A stretch of DNA of 64,000 nucleotides, from NCBI RefSeq assembly GCF_900636545.1, contig NZ_LR134290.1:3844001-3908000 (forward strand). The letters are read 5' to 3'. This document shows positions 28,554 through 38,466 of the stretch, one piece after another. The translations under genes were made by a program, and so were the position numbers. Origin of the DNA: Pseudomonas mendocina. GTDB taxonomy: Bacteria > Pseudomonadota > Gammaproteobacteria > Pseudomonadales > Pseudomonadaceae. The notes beneath the pieces are model-generated. The model ran no database searches. It was given only the letters and a program-made list of their open reading frames with translations, and had not been told where the DNA came from. Each line of letters opens with the position of its first letter. The first letter of the stretch is position 1.

Positions 28554-29552
28554 TTACAACCCCAGTGTCAGGCGCGCGGTTTCGCCAGAGATATGCGGTG
28601 TGACGTCAACGTTTTCGCCGTTGTAAGTCACCTGTGCGCCGCGGGCGAAGCCCAGATGTAGCTTTATCGGCGCCTTGCCGGTCAGTTCGATACGCTCACC
28701 GCTGCGCTTTAGCGCGCTGAGCAGGACCTTGCCATCGGCATCGGTCACCTGCGTCCAGCAATCGGCAGTGAACTGCAGGTTGAGTGCACCCTGCCCTGCT
28801 GGAACCGCTACAGGGGCCGCAGGCTCGGCAGCAGGTGCTGGCGCAGTAGCCGTTACCGCCGGCTGGCTTGGAGTTGGGGAAGCCGGAACCTCTGGAGCAG
28901 AGTCAACAACAGCACCTGTGGAGGCATCGGGCTCGGTAGCTGATTGTTCGGCGGCAGCCGTTTCTTCCGGGGTTTCGCCTGGTTCGACCGGCAGCAGCAA
29001 CGGGCTGCTCTGCTCACTACCCTGGGCCGCTACCACCGCCTGGTCTTCCGGCTCGGCGAGCGAGTGCACCTGAGTGGTGCCATCGGCGCCTTCGACTTCC
29101 ACATGCTCGAGCCCCAAATCCGCCAGGCTGGCCACCGGTCGCCCCTGATCCTGCCACCAGACAAAACCACCGCCGATCAACGCCAGCAACAACAGGAAAC
29201 TGACCAGACGCAGGATACTCTGCGAGTAACGAACGGGCTCCTCGATACGGCCCAGCGCATGCACGCTGCTGCCGGTGGCATCGGTACCGGTGAACTGATC
29301 GAACTCCATTACCAGACGATTCTGGTCCATTTCGAGCAGCTTGGCGTAGGCTCGGATGTAGCCACGGGCAAAGGTGGTACCCGGCAGCTTGTCGAAAGCA
29401 CCGGCCTCAAGCTGGGCGAGACGCTGTTGAGTCAGATTGAGCTGGGCCGCAACCTCGGCGACGCTCCAGCCTTTGAGTTCACGAGCCTGACGCAGGCTTT
29501 CACCTGGGTTGTTCGGCGTCGGCTGAGTGACTTCGGTATGTGCAGCGTTCAT
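28554..29552 (-). CDS. rodZ: RodZ-like cytoskeletal membrane protein
   Basis: A 332-residue bitopic protein. The cytoplasmic N terminus carries an HTH_25 domain (about residues 18-85: LRQARELKGWSVAEVAAQLNLTQQRLAQLEAGAF). A basic stretch, a transmembrane helix (about 115-133) and a Pro/Ala/Glu-rich periplasmic linker follow. The end is a DUF4115 beta domain (DCWTQVTDADGKVLLSALKRSGE). RodZ links MreB filaments to the elongasome and sets rod shape. It overlaps pilW by four bases, as in P. aeruginosa where the two genes are neighbours. Confidence 0.9.
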   Translation of the reverse strand: MNAAHTEVTQPTPNNPGESLRQARELKGWSVAEVAAQLNLTQQRLAQLEAGAFDKLPGTTFARGYIRAYAKLLEMDQNRLVMEFDQFTGTDATGSSVHALGRIEEPVRYSQSILRLVSFLLLLALIGGGFVWWQDQGRPVASLADLGLEHVEVEGADGTTQVHSLAEPEDQAVVAAQGSEQSSPLLLPVEPGETPEETAAAEQSATEPDASTGAVVDSAPEVPASPTPSQPAVTATAPAPAAEPAAPVAVPAGQGALNLQFTADCWTQVTDADGKVLLSALKRSGERIELTGKAPIKLHLGFARGAQVTYNGENVDVTPHISGETARLTLGL

Positions 29553-30310
29553 TGTTGCCCCGAAACATATTGCTGATATTCCTGAGAAGCCGGATACAGG
29601 CGTCGCAATTGCAATCCCAGGCTGGCGGCCCGGTCACGATCCTCGAACACCTCAGCCAGACGCGCCCCGAGCAACAGGCTACGGGCACTCTGTGGCGCCA
29701 TTTCGCTGTAGCTGTCGTAGTAACGACGCGCTGGTACGTACTCTTTGTCCTCGTAGGACAACATGGCCATTTCCAACAATGCGCGAGGCTGGCGGCTACT
29801 CAGGCGCAAGGCGCGCTGGAAGTACTCTTTGGCCTGCTCGCGCTGACCGAGTTGCAAGGCCGTCATGCCGAGGTTTTCAAAGACCCGGGAACGCTCGGGG
29901 TAGAGATTGTCCTCGGCGGCCTTCAGGTAGGTATCCATTGCGTCCTGATAGCGTTTCTGTTCGAACAGGAAACCGCCATAGTTATTCAGCAGACGGGCGT
30001 CCTTCGGGCGCTGGGACAGTGCCTTGCGAAAATGTTCGTCCGCAAGTTTCGGTTCCATTTCCAGCTGGAAAGCCATGGCCAGCGCGGCGTGCGCGTCGGC
30101 ATTGGAAGAGTCCAGCTCGAGGGCGTTCTTCAGCGGTACCTTGGCGAGCTGGGTATCGCCCTGCTGGATATAGGCAATGCCCAGTTGCACATAGGCATCA
30201 CGTGCCTGCTCACGTCCTTTCGCCGTACTCATGGGGTCGACATCGCCGGTGGTCACACACCCACCGAGCAGACTGACAGCGAGCAATAACAGCGCAGGGC
30301 GCAAGGTCAT
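29549..30310 (-). CDS. pilW: Type IV pilus biogenesis/stability lipoprotein PilW (PilF)
   Basis: A 253-residue outer-membrane lipoprotein (lipobox LLGGC, Cys18) made of about six TPR repeats, for example AYVQLGIAYIQQGDTQLAKVPL and ARLLNNYGGFLFEQKRYQDAM. It is the pilotin that brings the PilQ secretin to the outer membrane and is named PilF in P. aeruginosa, PilW in other genera. I chose the ATG at 30310, six bases after GAGAGG; an upstream in-frame ATG directly abuts that site. It lies between rlmN and rodZ in the standard order. Confidence 0.92.
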   Translation of the reverse strand: MTLRPALLLLAVSLLGGCVTTGDVDPMSTAKGREQARDAYVQLGIAYIQQGDTQLAKVPLKNALELDSSNADAHAALAMAFQLEMEPKLADEHFRKALSQRPKDARLLNNYGGFLFEQKRYQDAMDTYLKAAEDNLYPERSRVFENLGMTALQLGQREQAKEYFQRALRLSSRQPRALLEMAMLSYEDKEYVPARRYYDSYSEMAPQSARSLLLGARLAEVFEDRDRAASLGLQLRRLYPASQEYQQYVSGQQ

Positions 30311-30323
30311 AGGCATCCTCTCT

Positions 30324-31472
30324 TCAATTTCGATCAGCGGCGGCGCGAGGCTCTTGAGCCTCGTTGCCTAACTGGCGCACGGCGATATAACGCTCGCTAC
30401 GCCGAGTACGGTCCATGACCTGGCCAACCAGTTGGCCGCAGGCCGCGTCGATATCGTCACCACGGGTGGTGCGCACCGTGACGTTGTGCCCGGCCTTGTG
30501 CAGCAGGTCCTGGAAGCGGCGAATGGCGTTATTGCTCGGCCGCTCGTACCCCGAGAAGGGGAAGGGATTAAACGGAATCAGGTTGATCTTGCAAGGCACA
30601 TCGGCCAGAAGTGCGATCATCTGCTCAGCGTGCTCGAGCTGATCGTTCACGCCCTTGAGCAGGGTGTACTCGATGGTCAGCACGCGCTTCTCACCGAGCT
30701 TGGAGATGTAACGCTTGCAAGCAGCCAGCAACATATCCAGCGGATACTTCTTGTTGATCGGCACCAACTGGTTGCGCAGCTCGTCGTTGGGCGCATGCAG
30801 CGACAGGGCCAGGGACACGTCGATCACTTCGGCCAGCCTGTCGATCATCGGCACCACGCCGGAGGTGGACAGCGTCACCTTGCGCTTGGAGATGCCATAG
30901 CCGAGGTCATCCATCATGATTTGCATGGCAGAGACGACGTTGTCGAAGTTCAGTAGCGGCTCGCCCATGCCCATCATCACCACGTTGGTGATGGCACGAT
31001 CGACCTTCGCCGGTACGCTGCCGAAGGACTTGTTGGCGATCCACACCTGGCCGATGATCTCGGCGCTGGTCAGGTCGCTGTTGAAGCCTTGCTTGCCGGT
31101 GGAACAGAAACTGCAATCCAGAGCGCAACCGGCCTGCGACGATACGCAGAGGGTGCCGCGGCCGTTCTGCGGGATGTACACGGTTTCCACGCAGCTACCC
31201 GACGCCACACGCACCACCCACTTGCGCGTACCATCGGCGGAAATATTTTCGCTGACCACTTCCGGGCCGCGAATCTCGGCAGAGGCCTCGAGCTTCTCGC
31301 GCAAGGCCTTGCCGACATTGGTCATGGCGGCGAAATCATCGACGCCAAAATGGTGAATCCACTTCATCACCTGACCGGCACGGAAGCGCTTCTCGCCGAT
31401 GGACTCGAAGAACTGTTCCATTTCCGGCTGGGTCAGGCCCAGCAGGTTGATCTTGCCGGTGGTATTGGTCAT
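30324..31472 (-). CDS. rlmN: Dual-specificity 23S rRNA/tRNA adenine-C2 methyltransferase RlmN
   Basis: A 382-residue radical SAM enzyme that methylates C2 of A2503 in 23S rRNA and A37 in some tRNAs. The 4Fe-4S cluster motif is C116-x3-C120-x2-C123 (CALDCSFC). The catalytic Cys that is methylated during the reaction is in the C-terminal DAACGQL motif. [12 protein letters not shown] and TLSTSGVVP are family signatures. It lies 14 bases upstream of pilW and should be co-transcribed. Confidence 0.96.
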   Translation of the reverse strand: MTNTTGKINLLGLTQPEMEQFFESIGEKRFRAGQVMKWIHHFGVDDFAAMTNVGKALREKLEASAEIRGPEVVSENISADGTRKWVVRVASGSCVETVYIPQNGRGTLCVSSQAGCALDCSFCSTGKQGFNSDLTSAEIIGQVWIANKSFGSVPAKVDRAITNVVMMGMGEPLLNFDNVVSAMQIMMDDLGYGISKRKVTLSTSGVVPMIDRLAEVIDVSLALSLHAPNDELRNQLVPINKKYPLDMLLAACKRYISKLGEKRVLTIEYTLLKGVNDQLEHAEQMIALLADVPCKINLIPFNPFPFSGYERPSNNAIRRFQDLLHKAGHNVTVRTTRGDDIDAACGQLVGQVMDRTRRSERYIAVRQLGNEAQEPRAAADRN

Positions 31473-31498
31473 GGCTTCACCCTCGCATCATTCGCCAA

Positions 31499-31930
31499 TC
31501 AGCGAATGCGCGCGCACTGCTCGGTAGCGGAGAAGAAGTAAGCGATCTCGCGAGCGGCAGAAGCTTCGGAATCCGAACCGTGAACGGCGTTTTCGTCGAT
31601 GGAAACGGCGAAATCGGCACGAATGGTACCCGGAGCAGCTTCTTTCGGGTTGGTAGCGCCCATCAGCTCACGATTCTTGGCAACGGCGTTCTCGCCTTCC
31701 AGAACCTGAACGATGACCGGGCCGGAGGTCATGAAGGCGACCAGATCCTTGAAGAAGCCGCGCTCGCTGTGCTCGGCGTAGAAACCGGCAGCTTCGCGCT
31801 CGGACAGTTGCACCATCTTCGAAGCGACAACGCGCAGGCCGGCCTTTTCGAAACGGGTGGTGATCTCACCGATGACGTTCTTGGCAACGGCGTCAGGCTT
31901 GATGATGGAGAAAGTACGTTGAACAGCCAT
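31499..31930 (-). CDS. ndk: Nucleoside diphosphate kinase
   Basis: This 143-residue enzyme transfers the gamma-phosphate between nucleoside triphosphates and diphosphates through a phosphohistidine. The N terminus [15 protein letters not shown] binds nucleotide, and the active-site H117 lies in NAVHGSDS. Full length. It follows iscX with a terminator-like hairpin between, and precedes rlmN by 26 bases. Confidence 0.97.
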   Translation of the reverse strand: MAVQRTFSIIKPDAVAKNVIGEITTRFEKAGLRVVASKMVQLSEREAAGFYAEHSERGFFKDLVAFMTSGPVIVQVLEGENAVAKNRELMGATNPKEAAPGTIRADFAVSIDENAVHGSDSEASAAREIAYFFSATEQCARIR

Positions 31931-31961
31931 GTGAAGCTCCAGAAACTTTAGGGTTAAAGCG

Positions 31962-31992
31962 AAAAATTAAACCCGCGAATTATACGCGGGTT
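31962..31992 (-). terminator. Terminator at the end of the isc operon
   Basis: On the minus strand AACCCGCG-TATAATT-CGCGGGTT is followed by TAATTTTT. It lies between iscX and ndk and should separate the isc transcript from ndk. The loop also contains TATAAT, so a promoter for ndk could overlap here. Confidence 0.8.
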
Positions 31993-32031
31993 CCAGTTAA
32001 AAGCGTAGGCCAGGGGCCGTAAGCGCCTGTT

Positions 32032-32232
32032 TCAGTCGAGCTCTTCGATCCAGGCGGCCTGTATCGCCTCCAGCACCTTCTCACCCCCGCGCTGCGGGTC
32101 ATCGGAAAACTGCGGCAGAGCCACGACCCAGCGATGGAGATCGACGAAATTCACGTAGCGCGGATCGACATCCGGCTTCTGCTCGCTCAACTCGATGGCG
32201 ATGTCCAGTACATCGGCCCACTTCAGACTCAT
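32032..32232 (-). CDS. iscX: Fe-S assembly protein IscX
   Basis: This 66-residue acidic protein starts MSLKWADVLDIAIELSE and contains DPRYVNFVDLHRWV, the IscX signature. It binds IscS and iron and modulates cluster formation. The ATG at 32232 is eight bases after AGGAAG; an upstream Met would leave too little spacing. It is the last gene of the isc operon, 16 bases after fdx. Confidence 0.94.
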   Translation of the reverse strand: MSLKWADVLDIAIELSEQKPDVDPRYVNFVDLHRWVVALPQFSDDPQRGGEKVLEAIQAAWIEELD

Positions 32233-32248
32233 GATCATGCTTCCTGGA

Positions 32249-32590
32249 TCAGTGCGGCGCTTCAGCCGCGTGATTAAGCGAATACTTGGGAATCTCGATG
32301 GTGAGGTCTTCTTCACCGACGATGGCCTGACAGGCCAGGCGCGACTGAGCCTCGAGCCCCCAGGCCTTGTCCAGATAGTCCTCTTCCAGCTCGTCCGCCT
32401 CGTTCAGCGAATCGAAGCCCTCGCGCACGATACAGTGACAGGTGGTGCATGCGCATACGCCACCGCAGGCGCTTTCCATCTCGATGTGATGCTCGTGCGC
32501 CAATTCGAGGATGGAAATGCCGGGCTCAGCCTCGACCACCAGACCATCCGGGCAGAATCGCTCGTGAGGCAAAAAAATTACCTGCGGCAT
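32249..32590 (-). CDS. fdx: ISC-type 2Fe-2S ferredoxin
   Basis: This 113-residue adrenodoxin-type ferredoxin supplies electrons for cluster assembly on IscU. Cluster ligands are C42, C48, C51 and C87, in the family spacing; additional Cys are at 46 and 53. The ATG at 32590 is seven bases after GAGGAA, which overlaps the hscA stop codon region, so translation is probably coupled. A TTG three bases earlier is not needed. Confidence 0.95.
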   Translation of the reverse strand: MPQVIFLPHERFCPDGLVVEAEPGISILELAHEHHIEMESACGGVCACTTCHCIVREGFDSLNEADELEEDYLDKAWGLEAQSRLACQAIVGEEDLTIEIPKYSLNHAAEAPH

Positions 32591-32593
32591 CAA

Positions 32594-34459
32594 TTATTCC
32601 TCGATCTCGTTCAGATTGCGCCCCGCCAGCGCGGCTTTAACCGTCGAATCCAGGCGCCTGGCAGCGAAGGCATCAGTGACCTGCGAAAGGCGCTTGGTCT
32701 GTCGCTCGATGGCAACCCCATCGTTAGCCGCAAGCAGATCGCGAAGCTCCTGCACTTGCAATTCAATGACTTCACGCTCCTCGGCGTCCAGCAGGCGATC
32801 ACCATCGGCCTCCAGCGCCCCCTCGACAGCCTCGATCAGACGCTGCGCATCGACCTGCTGCTCACGCAACACGCGCGCCGCCTTATCGTCTCCGGCGTTC
32901 TGGAAGGAGTCCTGCAGCATGCGTGCGATCTCACCATCGGTGAGCCCGTAGGACGGCTTGACCTGAATGCTCGCCTCGATGCCGGAACTCAGCTCGCGCG
33001 CCGCGACACTGAGCAGACCATCGGCATCGACCTGGAAGGTCACACGAATCTTCGCCGCCCCAGCCACCATCGGCGGAATGCCGCGCAGCTCGAAACGTGC
33101 CAGGGAACGGCAATCGGCAATCAGCTCGCGCTCGCCCTGCAGCACGTGAATCATCATGGCCGTCTGGCCATCCTTGTAGGTGGTGAACTCCTGTGCGCGC
33201 GCCACCGGAATGGTGGTATTGCGCGGGATCACCTTCTCCATCAGCCCGCCCATGGTTTCCAGGCCGAGCGATAGCGGAATCACATCCAGCAGCAACAGCT
33301 CTTCGCCATCGGCGCGCTGGTTGCCGGCCAGCGCATCGGCCTGGATCGCTGCACCAATGGCCACAACCTGATCAGGATCGATATTGGTCAGCGGCGCGCG
33401 GCCGAACAGCTCGCCTACTGCCTCACGCACTCGCGGTACGCGGGTCGAACCGCCCACCATGACGACCGCACTGACCTCTTCCAGCTCGACACCCGAATCG
33501 CGTACGGCGCGACGGCAAGCCTTGAGACTGCGCGCAACCATCGGCTCGATCAGCGCTTCGAACTGCTCACGCGACAACACACCCTGCCAGTCACCATGAC
33601 TCAGCTCGACGCTATCGGCATTCGTCAGGCCCTCCTTCGCTGCGCAGGCTGCCTGCAACAGGCTGCGCTGCGCAGCCGGGTCGAGATCGCTGGAAATACC
33701 GGCCTGCTGGATGATCCAGTCGGCCACGACATGATCGAAGTCATCACCACCCAGCGCGCTATCGCCACCAGTAGCCAACACCTCGAACACACCGCCAGTC
33801 AGGCGCAGGATGGAAATATCGAAGGTGCCGCCACCCAGGTCATAGATCGCAACCACGCCTTCGGCCTTCTGATCCAGACCATAGGCGACAGCCGCAGCAG
33901 TGGGTTCGTTGAGCAGACGCAGAACGGTAAGGCCGGCAAGACGCGCGGCATCCTTGGTGGCCTGACGCTGAGCGTCATCGAAGTAGGCAGGCACGGTAAT
34001 CACCGCGCCTACCAGCTCGCCACCCAGAGCCTGCTCTGCACGCAAACGCAGCGACTTGAGAATTTCTGCCGAGACCTCGACCGGGCTCTTTGCCCCCTGC
34101 ACGGTCTCGATGAAGGGCATATGCGATTCGCCCGCGGCGAAGCGATAAGGCAGCTGCTCGCCGAGCTGATGGACATCGGCGATGCCGCGCCCCATCAGAC
34201 GCTTGACCGACAATACGGTATTGAGCGGATCACTGGCAGCGGCTCGCTTGGCCGACTCGCCGACCTCAATGCTTCCTGCATGGTAGCGCACGGCGGAAGG
34301 CAGGATAACCTGGCCACCAGCATCAGTCAGCGGCTCGGCCAGGCCACTGCGCACAGCAGCAACCAGCGAATTGGTGGTGCCCAGGTCGATACCCACTGCC
34401 AGCCGACGCTGGTGAGGTTGCGGACTCTGTCCTGGCTCGGCGATCTGCAATAAGGCCAT
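32594..34459 (-). CDS. hscA: Fe-S assembly Hsp70 chaperone HscA
   Basis: This 621-residue specialised Hsp70 drives ATP-dependent cluster release from IscU. The ATPase domain begins [14 protein letters not shown] and includes [17 protein letters not shown] and [14 protein letters not shown]. The substrate-binding domain begins near [13 protein letters not shown]. The start at 34459 ([24 protein letters not shown]) matches the family; the longer frame to 34501 adds an atypical segment overlapping the hscB stop. It lies 45 bases after hscB. Confidence 0.96.
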   Translation of the reverse strand: MALLQIAEPGQSPQPHQRRLAVGIDLGTTNSLVAAVRSGLAEPLTDAGGQVILPSAVRYHAGSIEVGESAKRAAASDPLNTVLSVKRLMGRGIADVHQLGEQLPYRFAAGESHMPFIETVQGAKSPVEVSAEILKSLRLRAEQALGGELVGAVITVPAYFDDAQRQATKDAARLAGLTVLRLLNEPTAAAVAYGLDQKAEGVVAIYDLGGGTFDISILRLTGGVFEVLATGGDSALGGDDFDHVVADWIIQQAGISSDLDPAAQRSLLQAACAAKEGLTNADSVELSHGDWQGVLSREQFEALIEPMVARSLKACRRAVRDSGVELEEVSAVVMVGGSTRVPRVREAVGELFGRAPLTNIDPDQVVAIGAAIQADALAGNQRADGEELLLLDVIPLSLGLETMGGLMEKVIPRNTTIPVARAQEFTTYKDGQTAMMIHVLQGERELIADCRSLARFELRGIPPMVAGAAKIRVTFQVDADGLLSVAARELSSGIEASIQVKPSYGLTDGEIARMLQDSFQNAGDDKAARVLREQQVDAQRLIEAVEGALEADGDRLLDAEEREVIELQVQELRDLLAANDGVAIERQTKRLSQVTDAFAARRLDSTVKAALAGRNLNEIEE

Positions 34460-34504
34460 GGTCTTCTTGAAATCATCAGGCAGGCTGCCGAAGCAACCCA
34501 CAGG

Positions 34505-35026
34505 TTAATCGTCGAGGCGCTCTTCTAGCTGGCGCACTTCATGAGAGAGCTTGTCGAGGAACTGCATACGGCGCATCAGGCGCTCAGCCTCTTCACGGCG
34601 CGCCTCGTCATCCCAGCACCCGGCAAAACCCTCATTGAGCTGCTCCTGCGCTGCTTTCAAGCGACGCTTGAAGGCGGCGACGCCAGCCAGATCCGCATCG
34701 TCCTGCAGCTCTTCCAGCTCCTCGCGCAACTGCATCTGCTGCAGGAGAAAATCCGGATCCTGCACCGTCACTTCCAACGGCAGCTCAGGTCCACGCATGG
34801 CCAACAGATAGCGCGCACGCTGCGACGGGGTTTTCAGGACCTGATAAGCCTCGTTGAGGCAAGCCGAGCGCTCCAGCGCCAGGCGCTGCTCACGCTCGCC
34901 GGCGTCGGCGAAGCGATCAGGATGAACCTGGCGCGCCAGCTCGCGATAACGCGCAGCCAGTTGATCCAGATCCAGGCGGAAGCTCGGCTGCAGGTCGAAC
35001 AGGGCAAAATGGCAGGGATTACCCAT
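34505..35026 (-). CDS. hscB: Fe-S assembly co-chaperone HscB
   Basis: This 173-residue J-protein delivers IscU to HscA and stimulates its ATPase. The N-terminal J domain (residues 4-75) has the invariant HPD in [11 protein letters not shown]. The C-terminal three-helix domain binds IscU. The opening [17 protein letters not shown] is typical. It follows iscA by eight bases in the isc operon. Confidence 0.95.
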   Translation of the reverse strand: MGNPCHFALFDLQPSFRLDLDQLAARYRELARQVHPDRFADAGEREQRLALERSACLNEAYQVLKTPSQRARYLLAMRGPELPLEVTVQDPDFLLQQMQLREELEELQDDADLAGVAAFKRRLKAAQEQLNEGFAGCWDDEARREEAERLMRRMQFLDKLSHEVRQLEERLDD

Positions 35027-35034
35027 TCAGGGCC

Positions 35035-35358
35035 TCAAACATTGAAGCTTTCGCCGCAACCGCATTCGCCGCGCACGTTAGGGTTGTTGAACTTGAAGCC
35101 CTCGTTGAGGCCTTCCTTGACGAAGTCCAGCTCAGTGCCATCGAGATAGACCAGGCTCTTGGGATCGATGATCACCTTGACGCCATGACTCTCGAACACC
35201 TGATCCTCCGCCGCCAGTTCATCGACGAACTCGAGCACGTAGGCCAGGCCGGAACAACCGGTAGTACGCACACCGAGGCGAATGCCCTCGCCCTTGCCGC
35301 GCCCCTCGAGAGAGCGCTGCACGTGGCGGGCAGCTGCTTCAGACATGGTGATGGCCAT
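35035..35358 (-). CDS. iscA: Iron-sulfur assembly protein IscA
   Basis: This 107-residue A-type carrier has the three conserved cysteines C35, C99 and C101 (TTGCSGLAY and [11 protein letters not shown]), the same numbering as E. coli IscA. It passes 4Fe-4S clusters to apoproteins. The ATG at 35358 has CGAGG upstream; the open frame continues to 35433, but that extension overlaps iscU and is not conserved. Confidence 0.96.
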   Translation of the reverse strand: MAITMSEAAARHVQRSLEGRGKGEGIRLGVRTTGCSGLAYVLEFVDELAAEDQVFESHGVKVIIDPKSLVYLDGTELDFVKEGLNEGFKFNNPNVRGECGCGESFNV

Positions 35359-35371
35359 TGCAAACCTCGTA

Positions 35372-35758
35372 TCAGAGCAAGCCTTTCTTCTGCTTGTAAT
35401 CGCGCACAGCCGCCTTGATGGCGTCCTCGGCAAGTACGGAGCAGTGAATTTTCACTGGCGGCAGTGCCAGTTCTTCGGCGAGCTGGGTGTTCTTGATGCT
35501 TTCGGCCTCATCGAGGGTCTTGCCCTTCATCCACTCGGTAGCGAGGGAGCTGGAGGCGATGGCCGAACCGCAGCCGTAGGTCTTGAACTTGGCGTCTTCG
35601 ATCACGCCGCTTTCGCTGACCTTGATCTGCAAACGCATCACGTCGCCGCAGGCCGGCGCACCGACCATGCCGGTACCGACATCGGGATCTTCGGCGTTCA
35701 GCTTGCCGACGTTACGCGGGTTTTCGTAGTGGTCGATGACCTTGTCACTGTAAGCCAT
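35372..35758 (-). CDS. iscU: Fe-S cluster scaffold IscU
   Basis: This 128-residue scaffold builds nascent clusters. The ligands C37, D39, C63, H105 and C106 are all present ([24 protein letters not shown]). The PPVKIHC segment contains the LPPVK motif recognised by HscA (here ALPPVK). It is next to iscS upstream and iscA downstream. Confidence 0.97.
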   Translation of the reverse strand: MAYSDKVIDHYENPRNVGKLNAEDPDVGTGMVGAPACGDVMRLQIKVSESGVIEDAKFKTYGCGSAIASSSLATEWMKGKTLDEAESIKNTQLAEELALPPVKIHCSVLAEDAIKAAVRDYKQKKGLL

Positions 35759-35801
35759 GCTGTACTTCCTCTCTCATCAGGTGCCGCTCTTCAGGCAGCT
35801 A

Positions 35802-37016
35802 TCAGTGTGCTGCCCATTCCACGGAGGAAAGGTCGACACCTTCTTTGAACATATCCCACAGGGGCGACAACTCGCGCAGCTTGTCCACGGCTTCGCGGAC
35901 CTTGGCAGCGGCGTAGTCGACCTCTTCTTCGGTGGTGAAGCGGCCGAAGGTGAAACGAATCGAGCTGTGCGCCAGTTCATCGTTGCGGCCAAGGGCGCGC
36001 AGCACGTAGGACGGCTCCAGCGAAGCCGAGGTGCAAGCCGAACCGGACGATACGGCAAGGTCCTTGAGCGCCATGATCAGCGACTCACCCTCGACGTAGT
36101 TGAAACTCAGGTTGAGGTTGTGCGGTACACGAGCAGACAGACTGCCGTTGACGTACAGCTCTTCCATGTTCTCCAACTGACGATAGAAACGATCACGCAG
36201 GGCGGTAATACGCTGGTTCTCTGCTGCCATTTCTTCCTTGGCGATACGGAAGGCCTCGCCCATGCCGACGCACTGGTGAGTGGCCAGGGTGCCCGAACGC
36301 ATGCCGCGCTCGTGGCCACCGCCGTGGGTCTGCGCTTCCAGGCGCACACGCGGTTTGCGACGCACGTAAAGAGCGCCAACACCCTTGGGGCCATAAGTCT
36401 TGTGCGCGGAGAAGGACATCAGATCGACCTTCATCTTCTCCAGATCAATCTCCACCTTGCCGGTGGACTGCGCCGCATCGACATGCAGCAGCACACCGCG
36501 AGAGCGGGTCAGCTCGCCGATGGCAGCGATGTCGTTGATGGTGCCGATTTCGTTGTTGACGTGCATGACCGAAACCAGGGTGGTGTCGTCACGCAGCGCC
36601 GCTTCGACCATGGCCGGTGTGATCAGGCCATCTTCGCCCGGCTCCAGATAGGTCACTTCGAAACCTTCACGCTCGAGCTGACGAGTGGTGTCCAGCACCG
36701 CCTTGTGCTCGATCTTGGAGGTGATGATGTGCTTGCCCTTGCTGGCATAGAAGTGCGCCACGCCCTTGATCGCCAGGTTGTCGGACTCGGTGGCACCACT
36801 GGTCCAGACAATCTCGCGCGGATCGGCATTGACCAGCTCGGCGACCTGGCGGCGAGCATTCTCCACGGCCTCTTCGGCTTTCCAGCCGAACACGTGGGAG
36901 CGCGACGCCGGGTTGCCGAAGTTACCGTCGACCAGCAGGCATTCGCTCATCTTCTGCGCGACACGCGGATCGACCGGCGTAGTGGCGGAGTAATCGAGGT
37001 AAATGGGCAATCTCAT
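35802..37016 (-). CDS. iscS: Cysteine desulfurase IscS
   Basis: A 404-residue PLP enzyme that abstracts sulfur from cysteine for Fe-S clusters and tRNA thiolation. The opening [16 protein letters not shown], the PLP lysine in [12 protein letters not shown] and the persulfide Cys in [14 protein letters not shown] (about residue 328) identify it. The ATG at 37016 is preceded by AGGAGA; 21 further upstream bases are open but unnecessary. It follows iscR by 30 bases. Confidence 0.97.
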   Translation of the reverse strand: MRLPIYLDYSATTPVDPRVAQKMSECLLVDGNFGNPASRSHVFGWKAEEAVENARRQVAELVNADPREIVWTSGATESDNLAIKGVAHFYASKGKHIITSKIEHKAVLDTTRQLEREGFEVTYLEPGEDGLITPAMVEAALRDDTTLVSVMHVNNEIGTINDIAAIGELTRSRGVLLHVDAAQSTGKVEIDLEKMKVDLMSFSAHKTYGPKGVGALYVRRKPRVRLEAQTHGGGHERGMRSGTLATHQCVGMGEAFRIAKEEMAAENQRITALRDRFYRQLENMEELYVNGSLSARVPHNLNLSFNYVEGESLIMALKDLAVSSGSACTSASLEPSYVLRALGRNDELAHSSIRFTFGRFTTEEEVDYAAAKVREAVDKLRELSPLWDMFKEGVDLSSVEWAAH

Positions 37017-37046
37017 TGGGTTTCTCCTATCAGGCAAACGCCCTGC

Positions 37047-37544
37047 TCACTCGATGGCAGACGCTTCAATCTTATCCAAATGCGGCGTAGTGCTTCTGCC
37101 GGAGCAGCGACGCTGATCCTGGCGCAACGCGACCTCTTGAACCTCGCGGCGCACGACCAGATCAGCCAGACTGATGCCACTGAGGAACTCATGAATTTGC
37201 TGACTGAGATCGCACCACAGGTGATGGGTCAGGCAGGTATCGCCAGAGTGGCAGTCACCCTGCCCCTGGCAGCGCGTGGCATCAACGGACTCATTGACCG
37301 CGTCGATCACCTGAGCCACCTGAATGCCGCGCATGTCCCGCGACAGCTGGTAGCCGCCGCCCGGCCCACGCACACTGGAAACCAGGTTTCCACGACGCAG
37401 CTTGGCGAACAGTTGCTCGAGATAGGACAGGGAAATGCCCTGCCGCTCGGAAATATCGGCCAGGGAAACGGGGCCATGCTGCGCATGCAGCGCCAGATCG
37501 AGCATGGCGGTAACGGCGTAACGGCCTTTGGTGGTCAGTCGCAT
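37047..37544 (-). CDS. iscR: Fe-S-responsive transcriptional regulator IscR
   Basis: This 165-residue Rrf2-family regulator senses 2Fe-2S status and represses the isc operon when holo. The winged helix is residues 1-80. The cluster ligands C92, C98, C104 and H107 are all present with E. coli spacing. The ATG at 37544 ([18 protein letters not shown]) is the family start; the frame extends to 37562. It heads the isc operon and has IscR-box-like sites over its own promoter. Confidence 0.97.
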   Translation of the reverse strand: MRLTTKGRYAVTAMLDLALHAQHGPVSLADISERQGISLSYLEQLFAKLRRGNLVSSVRGPGGGYQLSRDMRGIQVAQVIDAVNESVDATRCQGQGDCHSGDTCLTHHLWCDLSQQIHEFLSGISLADLVVRREVQEVALRQDQRRCSGRSTTPHLDKIEASAIE

Positions 37545-37575
37545 GGCTCTACCACGAATCACTGAATTGCGGCGA

Positions 37576-37604
37576 AGTATGCGATTCCCGAGTATTTAAG
37601 TCAA
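37576..37604 (-). promoter_or_regulatory. iscR/isc operon promoter
   Basis: On the minus strand TTGACT (37599-37604) and CATACT (37576-37581) are exactly 17 bases apart, 32 bases before the iscR start. The -35 element lies inside the IscR box. Confidence 0.75.
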
Positions 37605-37608
37605 CTAT
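37584..37608 (-). promoter_or_regulatory. Type 1 IscR box
   Basis: ATAGTTGACTTAAATACTCG, continuing GGAAT, on the minus strand closely fits the type 1 IscR consensus ATASYYGACT-rwwwYAGTCRRST. It overlaps the -35 element and the spacer of the isc promoter, so holo-IscR would repress. Confidence 0.75.
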
Positions 37609-37610
37609 AA

Positions 37611-37633
37611 GACCTATTGATTTACTCGGGATT
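37611..37633 (+). promoter_or_regulatory. Second, inverted IscR-box-like site
   Basis: Read on the plus strand from about 37607, ATAAGACCTATTGATTTACT then CGGGATT shares the ATA and ACTCGGGA(A)T ends of the first box in opposite orientation. It lies just upstream of the -35 element. The match is weaker on the ATA side. Confidence 0.5.
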
Positions 37634-37639
37634 GACCGC

Positions 37640-37672
37640 AAAAAGAGGCGGCATGATAGCAAACACCGCCTC
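37640..37672 (-). terminator. cysE terminator
   Basis: On the minus strand GAGGCGG, a 14-base loop and CCGCCTC are followed by TTTTT. It lies right after the cysE stop and before the isc promoter region. Confidence 0.85.
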
Positions 37673-37680
37673 TGCATGCA

Positions 37681-38466
37681 TCAGGCCGCGGGCTTGTCGC
37701 CCTGCTGCTGATCCTTGCACACGTCAGCGAAGTCCTCATCGCGCAGGGTCGGCAGATCCTTCGCGCAATAGTCGCTGCCCAACGCCGTCAGCGCCTTGCA
37801 CATGCCCTCCAGGCGCCCATCGACCGCATGCAGGTGATCGAGCAGCTGGCCGATGGCCCGTGCGACCGGGTCCGGCATGTCCTGGCCCACGCCATAGGCA
37901 TCGAAGCCAATCTTCTCGGCCATGGCCTGGCGTTTGGCTTCCTGCTCGTCATCGGACTTGACGATGATCTTGCCGGGAATACCGACCGCGGTCGCGCCCG
38001 CCGGCACCGCCTTGGTCACCACGGCATTGGAGCCAATCTTGGCGCCGGCACCAACAGTGAACGGTCCCAGCACCTTGGCCCCGGCACCGACCACGACCCC
38101 ATCCTCAAGCGTCGGATGTCGCTTGCCCTTGTTCCAGCTAGTGCCACCAAGGGTCACACCCTGATAGAGCGTCACGTCGTTACCGATCTCGGCAGTCTCA
38201 CCAATGACGATACCCATGCCGTGATCAATGAAGAAACGCCGCCCGATCTTCGCCCCCGGATGAATCTCGATACCCGTCATCCAGCGCCCGAAATTGGACA
38301 CCACTCGCGCCGGCCACTTCCAGCCCGAACGCCACAGCGCATGGGCCACACGATGCAGCCAGGTGGCATGCAGCCCCGGGTAGCAGGTCACCACCTCGAA
38401 GGCATTACGCGCCGCCGGATCACGGTGAAAAACGCTCTGGATATCTTCTCGCATGCGTTCAAACAT
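37681..38466 (-). CDS. cysE: Serine O-acetyltransferase
   Basis: This 261-residue enzyme makes O-acetylserine from serine and acetyl-CoA for cysteine synthesis. The N-terminal helical part has [19 protein letters not shown], and the C-terminal left-handed beta helix is built of hexapeptide repeats, including [23 protein letters not shown] with the catalytic His. A hydrophilic tail of about 90 residues extends beyond the beta helix. The start overlaps trmJ by eight bases. Its neighbourhood with iscR/iscS is conserved and links cysteine supply to sulfur mobilisation. Confidence 0.96.
   Translation of the reverse strand: MFERMREDIQSVFHRDPAARNAFEVVTCYPGLHATWLHRVAHALWRSGWKWPARVVSNFGRWMTGIEIHPGAKIGRRFFIDHGMGIVIGETAEIGNDVTLYQGVTLGGTSWNKGKRHPTLEDGVVVGAGAKVLGPFTVGAGAKIGSNAVVTKAVPAGATAVGIPGKIIVKSDDEQEAKRQAMAEKIGFDAYGVGQDMPDPVARAIGQLLDHLHAVDGRLEGMCKALTALGSDYCAKDLPTLRDEDFADVCKDQQQGDKPAA

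Noticed and set aside
35757..37565. A 602-codon open frame opposite iscS and iscR
   Set aside because: Spans two well-identified genes on the other strand and has no plausible product.
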